NCBI RefSeq assembly: GCF_000739935.1
Contig: NZ_BBJU01000008.1
Span: 1 to 56,181 of the forward strand
Length of the DNA stretch: 56,181 nt
Origin: Agrobacterium rubi TR3 = NBRC 13261
GTDB taxonomy: Bacteria > Pseudomonadota > Alphaproteobacteria > Rhizobiales > Rhizobiaceae
Reading direction: 5' to 3'
The notes below the pieces were generated by a model that was not told the origin of the DNA, made no database searches, and saw nothing but the letters and a program-made list of their open reading frames with translations. Both the position numbers and the translations under genes were made by a program. Positions within the stretch are counted from its first letter, which is position 1; each line of letters begins with the position of its first letter. Below, one piece after another: positions 9,798 through 17,373 of this stretch.

Positions 9798-10919
9798 CTA
9801 GTCGAACACGATCTTCGGTGCTGGTCTCTGACGACCTGCCCCGATTTCCGTCCATACTTTCTGTGCAATATTGCGGTAAATCTGCGCCTGCGGACCATCC
9901 GGTTCCGCCACAACGACAGGGGTCCCGGCATCCGACAGTTCCCGGATGGAAATGGTCAGCGGCACCTCGCCTAAGAAGGGAACGCCGATGCGCTCTGCTT
10001 CCGCACGCGCGCCACCATGGCCGAAAATATCGTAGCGCGCACCGGTATCGGGGGCGATAAAATAGCTCATGTTTTCGACCACGCCCAGAAGCGGCACCTC
10101 GACCTTGCGGAACATGGTGATGCCCTTGCGCGCATCGATCAGCGCCATATCCTGCGGTGTAGAGACAATGACGGCGCCCGCGAGCGGCACCTGCTGGGCA
10201 ATGGTCAATTGCGCGTCGCCCGTGCCGGGTGGCATATCCAGCACCAGAATATCGAGATCGCCCCAGGCGACTTCCCGCAGCATCTGCATCAGGGCGGATT
10301 GCACCATCGGCCCGCGCCAGATCATGGCGGCTTCTTCATCGACCAGAAAACCCATGGACATGACCTTGAGGCCATAATTTTCCATGGGCATGATGACACG
10401 ACCCTCGCCCTGCTGCGGGCGACCGGAAATCTTCAAAAGGCGCGGTATGGACGGCCCGTAAATATCGGCATCCAGAATGCCGACGCGCAGGCCAAGCGTC
10501 TGAAGGCCCAGCGCCAGATTGACGGCGGTGGTGGATTTGCCGACGCCACCCTTGCCCGATGCGACAGCGATGATGGCGCCGATGCCGGGCACGCCGGTCT
10601 TGGTGCGCGGCTGCGGTGCTGCCTTCGGCTGAGACCGCGCGACAGGTTGTGGCGGGTTCGCGCCCGGTTTGCGATCCGCCGTCAGCGTGACCATCGCCGC
10701 CTTGATGCCGGATACGCCGAGCGCTGCCTTTTCCGCAGCAAGCCGCAGCGGCTCCATCGCATCGGCCTGATCAGCCGGAACCGTGATGGAAAAGTAAGCC
10801 TTGGCGTCGGCAATGAAGATTTCCGAGACCATGCCAAGCGCGACGATGCTTTTATCGCCACCGGGATAAGCCACGCTTTCCAGTGCCTGCTCGATCTGCT
10901 TCTTGTCGACCTGTGTCAT
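9798..10919 (-). CDS. Mrp/ApbC-family P-loop ATPase (iron-sulfur carrier type)
   Basis: This 373-residue protein has an N-terminal DUF59/MIP18-like domain (about 1-80), a Pro/Ala/Gln-rich linker, and a MinD/Mrp NTPase domain. Its deviant Walker A is GKGGVGKSTTAVNLALGLQ. In ApbC/Mrp of enterobacteria this family carries or transfers Fe-S clusters through a C-terminal CxxC. Here the equivalent position reads MSYFIAPDTGARYDIFGHGG, with no cysteine pair. I place the start at the ATG at 10919 (MTQVDKK), with GGATAG upstream, which fits family N-termini better than the ATG at 10931. A role in Fe-S metabolism is inferred from the family. Confidence 0.9.
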   Translation of the reverse strand: MTQVDKKQIEQALESVAYPGGDKSIVALGMVSEIFIADAKAYFSITVPADQADAMEPLRLAAEKAALGVSGIKAAMVTLTADRKPGANPPQPVARSQPKAAPQPRTKTGVPGIGAIIAVASGKGGVGKSTTAVNLALGLQTLGLRVGILDADIYGPSIPRLLKISGRPQQGEGRVIMPMENYGLKVMSMGFLVDEEAAMIWRGPMVQSALMQMLREVAWGDLDILVLDMPPGTGDAQLTIAQQVPLAGAVIVSTPQDMALIDARKGITMFRKVEVPLLGVVENMSYFIAPDTGARYDIFGHGGARAEAERIGVPFLGEVPLTISIRELSDAGTPVVVAEPDGPQAQIYRNIAQKVWTEIGAGRQRPAPKIVFD

Positions 10920-11005
10920 GTCACTATCCATTGTCCCATACGCCGGTCTTCCATAACCAAGCGCACGGGTTTCGCCAACGATAAAGCGCAGGTGCTGCCC
11001 AATCG

Positions 11006-12229
11006 TCAGTTTTCATCGCTGGTGTCGAATTTCTCCGGATCGAAGATGCTGCCATCGAAAAAAGCATCCGGCCCCAAGACGAGGCCCGAACGGGACGCGC
11101 CGACATAGACCGGGACCTTCAATGTGCCCTCGATCTTCAGGTTGGCCGAGGGAACCGGCGCAAAGATGGGCCGCATGGCCTTGCGGAAAATATCCGGGCG
11201 AAAGGCTTCGCTGGCGGCATCATAGACTTTGGGATCGCTGGCGAATTCCGGCGGGCAATCCTTCCAGCGCAGCATCTGGCTGAAAAACCACAAGGCATGG
11301 CTTTGCCAGGGAAAATTGGCAGCCTTGCCGCTGGTGGAAAAGAACCCGCTGCATTCCAGCAGGCGCGTAGGAGAGTGGGGAATATAGCCGGTCAAAGCCG
11401 GTAAAATGAACTCGCTGTCGGTATCGAGATATTTCGGATCAGAGAGAATGGTCGCAAGCTCTTCAATATTGGCGGTGCTCGAGCACCACTCCCCGGCACG
11501 ATAGAGTGCGCGAAGAAGGCCTTCCAGCGTTGCGGGATAGGCATCCGACCAATCCTGCGAAACGGCCAGAACCTTTTCCGGGGCGTTTTGCCAGATATGC
11601 GATTTGGTGGTGACGATGCGCGCTGCGCCCTGCAGGACGGCGACGGTGCCATAGGGTTCCCCGACATAAAAGCCATCGATCTCTCCGCTTTCAAGCAGGG
11701 ATGGCATCGCGGCAGGCGGTGCTTCCAAAAAGGTGATCTTGCAATCGGCAGGCAGGCGCGCGCTTGCCAGCAGATACCGCAATTCGAATGTCGATACGGA
11801 CAAATGGTGTTCGACCGCCAGAACCAGCCGATCAAGGCCTGCCGACTGGCGAGATGACGCGACGCGGGCCAAAGCACGGGCGACGGTTCCGGGATCGGGT
11901 ATTTTCATCCCCTCCTGCACCAGCTTGTCATGCAAGCTCTCAGACACGGCAAACGTCGCGCCGCCGGTGGCAAGGACAAACGGTGCGATGAGACCGGCGG
12001 GAAGATCAGGCAGACCCAGAGCAGCAGCGACGGGCAATGACGCGGACAGGTGAAGGCCGTGCAGATCGCCTCTTTCCCATTCCACCAGCAAATCGCCGGG
12101 ACTGTTCATTTTCATCAGGTCGAGGGTGAGGCCGTCATCGGCAGCAAACCCTTTTTCAACAGCGACAACGAGCGTCGCACAATCAATTGTCGGAGAAAAC
12201 CCAGCCTTGAAGCTCTTCGACGCCGACAA
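11006..12229 (-). CDS. NrtA/CmpA-like binding protein without a signal peptide
   Basis: This 407-residue protein belongs to the nitrate/bicarbonate binding-protein group (NrtA, CmpA, NasS). The fold starts at residue 8 (AGFSPTIDCATLVVAVEKGFAADDG), so there is no export signal or lipobox. SGEIDGFYVGEPYGTVAVLQ is the characteristic G-E-P ligand-lobe motif. No permease or ATPase gene accompanies it. A cytoplasmic member of this family, NasS, works as a nitrate/nitrite sensor with the antiterminator NasT, but no NasT is seen here; the upstream neighbour is a LuxR-type regulator 77 bases away. The start is a TTG preceded by AGGAGA. The sensor role is inference. Confidence 0.8.
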   Translation of the reverse strand: MSASKSFKAGFSPTIDCATLVVAVEKGFAADDGLTLDLMKMNSPGDLLVEWERGDLHGLHLSASLPVAAALGLPDLPAGLIAPFVLATGGATFAVSESLHDKLVQEGMKIPDPGTVARALARVASSRQSAGLDRLVLAVEHHLSVSTFELRYLLASARLPADCKITFLEAPPAAMPSLLESGEIDGFYVGEPYGTVAVLQGAARIVTTKSHIWQNAPEKVLAVSQDWSDAYPATLEGLLRALYRAGEWCSSTANIEELATILSDPKYLDTDSEFILPALTGYIPHSPTRLLECSGFFSTSGKAANFPWQSHALWFFSQMLRWKDCPPEFASDPKVYDAASEAFRPDIFRKAMRPIFAPVPSANLKIEGTLKVPVYVGASRSGLVLGPDAFFDGSIFDPEKFDTSDEN

Positions 12230-12306
12230 ACGAATCTCCTCTGCCGCAAGCGACTTGAGAATTGCTTACGTTGATGAAGATAACAATCGAAAAATGGAAA
12301 ATAGTT

Positions 12307-13047
12307 CTACTTTATCAGGCCGACGCGTAATGCTTTGGCCACCGCCTGTGTGCGATTGACAGTATTGAGCTTTTTGGTTGCACGGTTCAGATAATGGTTG
12401 ACGGTATGCTCCGATAGCGTGAGGATTTCGGCAATCTCCACACTGGTCTTTCCAGCGGCTGTCCAGTTCAGACAGTCGATCTCGCGATCGGTCAACGTAT
12501 CTGGAATGCGGGCGTCCAGGCTGCGGATATAGGCAAGGCGGCTGAACACATGCGCGGAGATGAATGCGATCTCGGCCGTCTCGCTTGGCGAAAAGCCCGA
12601 CCTGCTGCCGCTAAAGGAGATGGCGCCGCGCTGGCCCGTGGCATCCTGAACCGGACACCAGATGGAATTGACCATTTGGAAGCGGTCGAAGAGTGCCATG
12701 ATGCTCTTCATAGACGCTTCGTCCTGGCCGCGCAGAACGAAATCCCTGTTGACCCAGAAGGGAACGCTGGAATGTTTCAGGTTGCGCAGGACATTGCTGC
12801 GGGTCAGCATTCCCTCATGATCGTATTGGTGCAGAAGCTCTGCCGGCCAGTTGGTGATGATGGTGTAATGCGACAGTTCCAGCGCAGTGTTGGTGGGAAT
12901 ATTGACGACCATGAAGGCCTTCATCGCGAAGGATTCCGTAACCGTCTTCAAAAAGCGGAAGATATCGAACTGGGTTTTGAGTTCAGCAACGTCCTGCGCG
13001 CATTCCGCCCCCAAAGGTGCGGAACTGGAAATATCTGGCTTCGGCAT
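12307..13047 (-). CDS. LuxR-type transcriptional regulator (solo)
   Basis: This 246-residue regulator has an autoinducer-binding-like N-terminal domain (about 25-165) and a C-terminal LuxR helix-turn-helix (LTDREIDCLNWTAAGKTSVEIAEILTLSEHTVNHYLNRA, about 184-224). Aligned by eye on TraR, the Tyr is kept (Tyr75), but the conserved Trp and Asp of the acyl-homoserine-lactone pocket are Leu71 and Ser84 (SNV in place of DPV). No luxI-type synthase lies nearby. It is therefore a LuxR solo that may sense a different ligand or none. It lies upstream of the leaderless NrtA-like gene on the same strand and could be co-transcribed with it. Confidence 0.85.
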   Translation of the reverse strand: MPKPDISSSAPLGAECAQDVAELKTQFDIFRFLKTVTESFAMKAFMVVNIPTNTALELSHYTIITNWPAELLHQYDHEGMLTRSNVLRNLKHSSVPFWVNRDFVLRGQDEASMKSIMALFDRFQMVNSIWCPVQDATGQRGAISFSGSRSGFSPSETAEIAFISAHVFSRLAYIRSLDARIPDTLTDREIDCLNWTAAGKTSVEIAEILTLSEHTVNHYLNRATKKLNTVNRTQAVAKALRVGLIK

Positions 13048-13217
13048 TGAATAGGGTTCTTTACAGTTTCAGCTAAATGAAAGAGATCGAGCACGCGCAA
13101 ATCCCGGGACCAATAAATATCCACTTATGAATTTTTTGCAAACAAAAGTTGCCATTAATGACGTTCACAATTCATCACTATACAGGCTCCATCCCCTGTC
13201 TCCGCTGCGTTTCCGAT

Positions 13218-14018
13218 TTAAATACACGCCGGTGAAAGCCGCACCACTATATCGTTCGAAATATTCTGCGCTGCGTCTCGCACAAGAGAAGACCAACCTT
13301 CCAGACACTGACGCGTCAGGCGATAGGCTGGTCCTGTGACCGAAATGGCGGCGTGAAACCTTTGATTGGCAGCATGGATGGGGACCGCGATGCATTGAAT
13401 GCCGCTTTCATGCTCTTCCAGATCAAAGCCAAAGCCACGATCCCGAATTTCAGCAACCTGCCGTTTCAACTGCATGGCGGTGGTAACGGTATTTTCGGTA
13501 AACGGGCGAAAGACGATGGTGCTGACGACCTCATCGAGGTCCGTTTCTGACAAAAGCGAGAGCGCTGCCTTGCCGACACCGGTGCAATAAGCGGGTGAGA
13601 TGCGGCCGATCTGTGAATGCATGCGCACCGCATGTTTGCCATCGATCTTGTCGAGATAGGTTATCTCGGCACCGCGCAATATGCCGAGGTGCACCGATTC
13701 CTGGGTTTTCTCATGCAGGACACGAAGATGGGGTGCGGCGATGGATCGCAGATCGTTGGTGCTCCAAGCCTGCGCGGCGAAGGTCAGGAGACGCACACCG
13801 GCGCGGTAGGTCTGGTCCTGGTTTTGCTCCAGCAAGCCTTCTTCCAAAAGATGCACCAATTGGCGGTGAAGCGTGCCACGCGGATGACCGGAGCGTTCGA
13901 GAATATCGGTAAAACGAAGCGGCTGTGGCGACATGACGACCAGCTCCAGCAACGATATGGCCTTGCCGAGCGTTCCTGTGGTGCTGTCTTCAGTCTTCTT
14001 CACATCATGGGGAGCCAT
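13218..14018 (-). CDS. IclR-family transcriptional regulator
   Basis: This 266-residue regulator has an N-terminal winged helix-turn-helix (GKAISLLELVVMSPQPLRFTDILERSGHPRGTLHRQLVHLLEEGLLEQ) and a C-terminal IclR effector domain (from about residue 95, with GVGKAALSLL and FGFDLEEHESGIQCIAVPI). I take the ATG at 14018, preceded by GGAG; the longer frame to 14153 runs through the promoter and operators. It diverges from the SDR-dgoK-dgoA-lactonase operon, so it most likely controls that operon and itself in response to a sugar-acid intermediate. The effector is not known. Confidence 0.92.
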   Translation of the reverse strand: MAPHDVKKTEDSTTGTLGKAISLLELVVMSPQPLRFTDILERSGHPRGTLHRQLVHLLEEGLLEQNQDQTYRAGVRLLTFAAQAWSTNDLRSIAAPHLRVLHEKTQESVHLGILRGAEITYLDKIDGKHAVRMHSQIGRISPAYCTGVGKAALSLLSETDLDEVVSTIVFRPFTENTVTTAMQLKRQVAEIRDRGFGFDLEEHESGIQCIAVPIHAANQRFHAAISVTGPAYRLTRQCLEGWSSLVRDAAQNISNDIVVRLSPACI

Positions 14019-14073
14019 GCTATTCTCCGCGCGCATCTGACACACTTGACTTTGAGACGAGGTCAGAGGCACT

Positions 14074-14090
14074 ATTCCGTTAAATGAAAC
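14074..14090. promoter_or_regulatory. Putative IclR operator, distal copy
   Basis: ATTCCG-N5-TGAAAC is a degenerate version of the perfect palindrome next to it. Its centre is exactly 20 bases (about two helical turns) from the centre of the second copy, in the divergent promoter region. Confidence 0.6.
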
Positions 14091-14093
14091 ATA

Positions 14094-14110
14094 GTTCCAA
14101 ATAATGGAAC
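14094..14110. promoter_or_regulatory. Putative IclR operator, proximal copy
   Basis: GTTCCA-AATAA-TGGAAC is a perfect 17-base palindrome between the divergently transcribed IclR gene and the sugar-acid operon. Its size and symmetry suit an IclR dimer. It ends about 12 bases before the first likely start codon of the SDR gene, so binding would block transcription. Confidence 0.7.
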
Positions 14111-14122
14111 TTGCAATGCGCA

Positions 14123-14905
14123 ATGGATGCCATGTCGACAGAGGTCCTGACACAGCTTTCCGAATTTCAGGATCAGGGCGTGCTGATTACCGGCGGCGGC
14201 TCCGGTATCGGTGCGTGCCTTGTTGCAGCCTTTGCCGAGCGCGGTGCCAAGGTCGCCTTCATCGATATCGATCAGGCAGCCAGCGAGGCGCTCGTCGAAA
14301 GATTGTCGGGCACGGGCCGTCACTCCGTGACCTTCGTCAAAGCCGATCTGCGTGACCAATCGCAATTGGCGAAGGCCGTGGAAACGGCGGTCAATGCGAT
14401 CGGTGGCATCAAGGTGCTGATCAACAATGCGGCACGGGATGACCGGCACGATATCGACACTGTCACCAGCGAATACTGGGACGCCAACCATGCGGTGAAC
14501 CTGAAGCCTGTTTTCTTCGTGACGCAGGCGGCACTTCCCTATCTGCGTCAGGCGGACGGTGCGTCGATCATCAACTTCTCGTCCATTTCCTATCTGCTGA
14601 ACATGGGCGAGTTGCCCGCTTATGCTACGGCCAAGGCCGGGATTGTCGGGCTGACGAAGAGCCTTGCCGGACGATTGGGGCCTGAAAATATCCGCGTCAA
14701 CGCCATCCTGCCCGGCATGATCGTGACCGAGCGGCAGAGGGAATTGTGGCTGACGGATGCATCGATTTCGCAGACCGTTGCACGACAATGCCTCAAGCGC
14801 GTTTTGGTCGCTGAGGATATTGTCGGCCCCTGTCTTTTTCTGGCCTCATCGGCATCTGCTGCCATGACGGCCCAAACCATGATTATCGATGGAGGTCTTT
14901 TATAA
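14123..14905 (+). CDS. SDR-family sugar dehydrogenase
   Basis: This is a short-chain dehydrogenase/reductase of about 260 residues. It has the NAD(P) motif TGGGSGIG, NNAA, a catalytic Ser in FSSISYL, and the YATAK catalytic Tyr-Lys pair. The C-terminus ends with IDGGLL, as in classical SDRs. In its operon with KDGal kinase, KDPGal aldolase and an SMP-30 lactonase, the natural guess is oxidation of D-galactose (or a related aldose) to the lactone; this is inference, since SDR specificity cannot be read by eye. The start is uncertain: ATG at 14123 or 14132, or a TTG at 14111. It overlaps dgoK by one base (TAATG). Confidence 0.85.
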   Translation: MDAMSTEVLTQLSEFQDQGVLITGGGSGIGACLVAAFAERGAKVAFIDIDQAASEALVERLSGTGRHSVTFVKADLRDQSQLAKAVETAVNAIGGIKVLINNAARDDRHDIDTVTSEYWDANHAVNLKPVFFVTQAALPYLRQADGASIINFSSISYLLNMGELPAYATAKAGIVGLTKSLAGRLGPENIRVNAILPGMIVTERQRELWLTDASISQTVARQCLKRVLVAEDIVGPCLFLASSASAAMTAQTMIIDGGLL

Positions 14906-15822
14906 TGGCTGATGCCGCATATGTTGCCGTGGACTGGGGGACGACCAGTTTCCGGCTTTGGCTGATGAGCAAGTCCGGCGATATCATGGGCGAACGGCGC
15001 AGCGGCGAAGGCATGACCACCGCCATGCGAACCGGCTTTCCCGATGTTCTGGCCTCGCATCTTTCGGCCCTTTCCGCACCTACTGACCTGCCCGTGGTAA
15101 TCTGCGGCATGGCGGGTGCGCGTCAGGGCTGGGTCGAGGCGGGCTATGTGGACGTTCCAGCTGATCTAGCAGATGTGCTGAAGGGCGCCGTTCGTGTGCC
15201 CGGCGAAGCGGCCGATATCCGCATCCTTCCGGGGCTGGCGCAACGGTTGCAGGACACGCCCGATGTCATGCGTGGTGAAGAAACCCAGCTTCTCGGTGCG
15301 CTATCGGCTGATTACAGCACAGGAGAACAGCTCGTCTGCATGCCGGGCACCCATTCCAAATGGGTCAGCGTCAGCAATCTGAAGGTCACGGGCTTTTCCA
15401 CCTTCATGACCGGCGAACTGTTCGACGTGATCTCGAAACATTCCATCCTGTCGCATGCGGTGGAGAGTGCGGAAGCCTTCACCGGCGACCTTCCCGCCTT
15501 CCAGAGTGCCGTTGCCGAAAGCTACAACAACCCGCAAATGGCGACGAACCGGCTGTTTACGGTGCGATCCGGCCAGTTGCTGCACGGCCTTTCCGCGACA
15601 GATGCGAAAGCCAAGCTGTCCGGCACCATGATCGGCCTTGAGATCGCAGGCGCGCATTCCAGCGCGCGCAAGGACGCCAAGGTCATCCTCATCGCATCCG
15701 GTGCGCTGGGCGAACTCTACAAGGCAGCTTTTGCCGCCCTATCTATCGACTACGTAATTATAGACGCCGATGACGCCGTTCGCCGCGGGCTTGTGGCAGC
15801 CGCCAACGCCATTTGGCCATGA
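14905..15822 (+). CDS. dgoK: 2-dehydro-3-deoxygalactonokinase
   Basis: This 305-residue kinase phosphorylates 2-keto-3-deoxygalactonate to its 6-phosphate. The N-terminus AAYVAVDWGTTSFRLWLM is the phosphate-binding strand-loop of the DgoK family, and MPGTHSKWV and GALGELYKAAF are further family blocks. Its ATG overlaps the SDR stop codon, with GGAGG inside the end of the SDR gene, so translation is coupled. Length is normal. It works with the next gene, the aldolase. Confidence 0.93.
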   Translation: MADAAYVAVDWGTTSFRLWLMSKSGDIMGERRSGEGMTTAMRTGFPDVLASHLSALSAPTDLPVVICGMAGARQGWVEAGYVDVPADLADVLKGAVRVPGEAADIRILPGLAQRLQDTPDVMRGEETQLLGALSADYSTGEQLVCMPGTHSKWVSVSNLKVTGFSTFMTGELFDVISKHSILSHAVESAEAFTGDLPAFQSAVAESYNNPQMATNRLFTVRSGQLLHGLSATDAKAKLSGTMIGLEIAGAHSSARKDAKVILIASGALGELYKAAFAALSIDYVIIDADDAVRRGLVAAANAIWP

Positions 15823-15836
15823 GGAGAATACCAGAC

Positions 15837-16466
15837 ATGCGCATTCCATTCCCCGACATGAAATACCCACTCGTCGCGATCCTTCGCGGCATCCGCCCGG
15901 AGGAGACCGAAGCCGTCGTGACCGGCCTGCTGGAAAGCGGCCTGCGGGCCATCGAAATACCGCTCAATTCGCCGGATGCCTTCCGCTCGATCGAGATCGC
16001 CGCCAAGCTTGCACCAGCGGATGCGCTGATCGGCGCTGGCACGGTGTTGACCGTCGAGGATGTCGCCAATCTCGATGCTGCCGGTGGCAAGCTGATGGTG
16101 AGCCCGAACGTCGATGTCGAGGTCATTACCGCCGCGCGGGAAAAAGGCATGGTGACCATGCCCGGCGTTTTGACGCCGACAGAAGCACTTCTGGCCCTGA
16201 AAGCAGGCGCAACGGGCCTGAAATTCTTCCCCGCCAGCGTTCTCGGACCATCCGGCATCAACGCCATCCGCGCCATCCTGCCGAAGGATACGCTGGTTGC
16301 AGCGGTGGGCGGTGTGTCCGACAAGAATTTCAGCGATTATACCAGCATCGGCGTGACGGCATTTGGCCTTGGCACCAGCCTCTACAAGCCGGGCATGACG
16401 ACGGCAGAGGTACAGGAACGCGCTGTTTTGACCGTCAAGGCCTATGATATTGCGATAGGAGCGTAA
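15837..16466 (+). CDS. dgoA: 2-dehydro-3-deoxy-6-phosphogalactonate aldolase
   Basis: This 209-residue class I aldolase splits KDPGal into pyruvate and glyceraldehyde 3-phosphate. It belongs to the KDPG/KDPGal aldolase family: VAILRGIRPEE near the N-terminus, the catalytic Glu in AIEIPLNSP, GAGTVLTVEDV, and the Schiff-base Lys in GLKFFPASVLGP. The ATG at 15837 has AGGAG at the right distance and is preferred to the longer frame from 15813, which would overlap dgoK. The family also contains KDPG aldolases; the neighbouring dgoK supports the galactonate assignment. Confidence 0.92.
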   Translation: MRIPFPDMKYPLVAILRGIRPEETEAVVTGLLESGLRAIEIPLNSPDAFRSIEIAAKLAPADALIGAGTVLTVEDVANLDAAGGKLMVSPNVDVEVITAAREKGMVTMPGVLTPTEALLALKAGATGLKFFPASVLGPSGINAIRAILPKDTLVAAVGGVSDKNFSDYTSIGVTAFGLGTSLYKPGMTTAEVQERAVLTVKAYDIAIGA

Positions 16467-16468
16467 GC

Positions 16469-17356
16469 ATGGCTGACATTCATCCGTTTTCCGGCACCGT
16501 GCTGGACCACACCCAGATGCTGCTGGGCGAAGGCCCGAGCTTCGATCCGATCACCAATAAGCTCTGCTGGCTCAACATTCTGGGCAAGGAGTTGCACGAA
16601 TACGACCCCGCGACCGGCACGAAAACCGTTCACGCCCTACCCTTCATGGCAAGCGTGGTGGCGCGGATCGACGAGAAGCGTCAATTGCTGGCGTCCGAAG
16701 AAGGCCTGTTCATTCGCGACCGGGCAACCGGCGACCTGTTTCTGCACGCCGATTTCGAGCCCAGCAAGCCGGGCAACCGCTCCAATGACGGCCGCGTGCA
16801 CCAGAGCGGTGCGCTGTGGATCGGCACCATGGGCAAGAAGGCCGAGGAGAAGGCCGGAAGCATATATCACGTTGCCAAAGGCGTGGTGACGACGCTGTTT
16901 ACGGACATCAGCATTTCCAATTCCATCTGCTTTTCACCCGATGGGGCCACGGGATATTACGTGGACACGAAGGTCAACCAGGTGATGTCCGTGCCGCTAG
17001 ACCCGGCAACGGGGCTTCCGACTGGCACGGCCAAGGTGCTGATCGATCGCGTCGGCCAGAAAGGCGGCAGCGATGGCTCGGTTTGCGATGCGGATGGCAA
17101 TATCTGGAACGCATGCTGGGGAATGGGTGCGGTGGATTGCTATTCGTCCGATGGCACGCATTTGGCCCGCTATGAAGTGCCTGCGACGCAAAGCACATGC
17201 CCCGCCTTTTTCGGCGCATCTGCCAATCGACTGGCTGTGACATCCGCCTGCGAAGGTTTGGATGCAGAAACGGTCAAGGCCAATCCGCTTTACGGCACCA
17301 CTGTCGATCTGGGGATAGAGGTCAACGGCGTTTTTGACAGCGCTTACAAGGTCTGA
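16469..17356 (+). CDS. SMP-30/gluconolactonase-family sugar lactonase
   Basis: This 295-residue six-bladed beta-propeller lactonase probably hydrolyses the aldonolactone made by the dehydrogenase of the same operon. The metal site of the family is seen as Glu in LLGEGPSFDP, Asn in ISISNSICFSPDG, and Asp in GGSDGSVCDADGNIW. Its ATG is two bases after the dgoA stop. The pathway aldose, lactone, acid, 2-keto-3-deoxy acid, phosphate, pyruvate is complete here except for the dehydratase. The exact sugar is inferred to be galactose, but arabinose-type substrates also use this lactonase group. Confidence 0.9.
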   Translation: MADIHPFSGTVLDHTQMLLGEGPSFDPITNKLCWLNILGKELHEYDPATGTKTVHALPFMASVVARIDEKRQLLASEEGLFIRDRATGDLFLHADFEPSKPGNRSNDGRVHQSGALWIGTMGKKAEEKAGSIYHVAKGVVTTLFTDISISNSICFSPDGATGYYVDTKVNQVMSVPLDPATGLPTGTAKVLIDRVGQKGGSDGSVCDADGNIWNACWGMGAVDCYSSDGTHLARYEVPATQSTCPAFFGASANRLAVTSACEGLDAETVKANPLYGTTVDLGIEVNGVFDSAYKV

Positions 17357-17367
17357 ATTCAGACCTT
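17348..17367. repeat. Perfect 20-base palindrome at the end of the lactonase gene
   Basis: AAGGTCTGAA and its reverse complement TTCAGACCTT abut and contain the TGA stop of the lactonase gene. As RNA it would form an eight-pair stem with an AATT loop, between two convergent genes. It may help end transcription on both strands, but there is no T-run. Confidence 0.55.
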
Positions 17368-17373
17368 ACAAGA

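Noticed and set aside
11006..12229. Periplasmic component of a nitrate ABC transporter
   Set aside because: There is no signal peptide or lipobox and no permease or ATPase gene nearby.
12307..13047. Quorum-sensing LuxR with an acyl-homoserine-lactone signal
   Set aside because: Two pocket residues are missing and there is no luxI-type gene within the window.
13048..13217. Extra IclR-type operator near the LuxR gene
   Set aside because: No GTTCCA-N5-TGGAAC-like palindrome is present in this gap; only loose partial matches occur near 12295.
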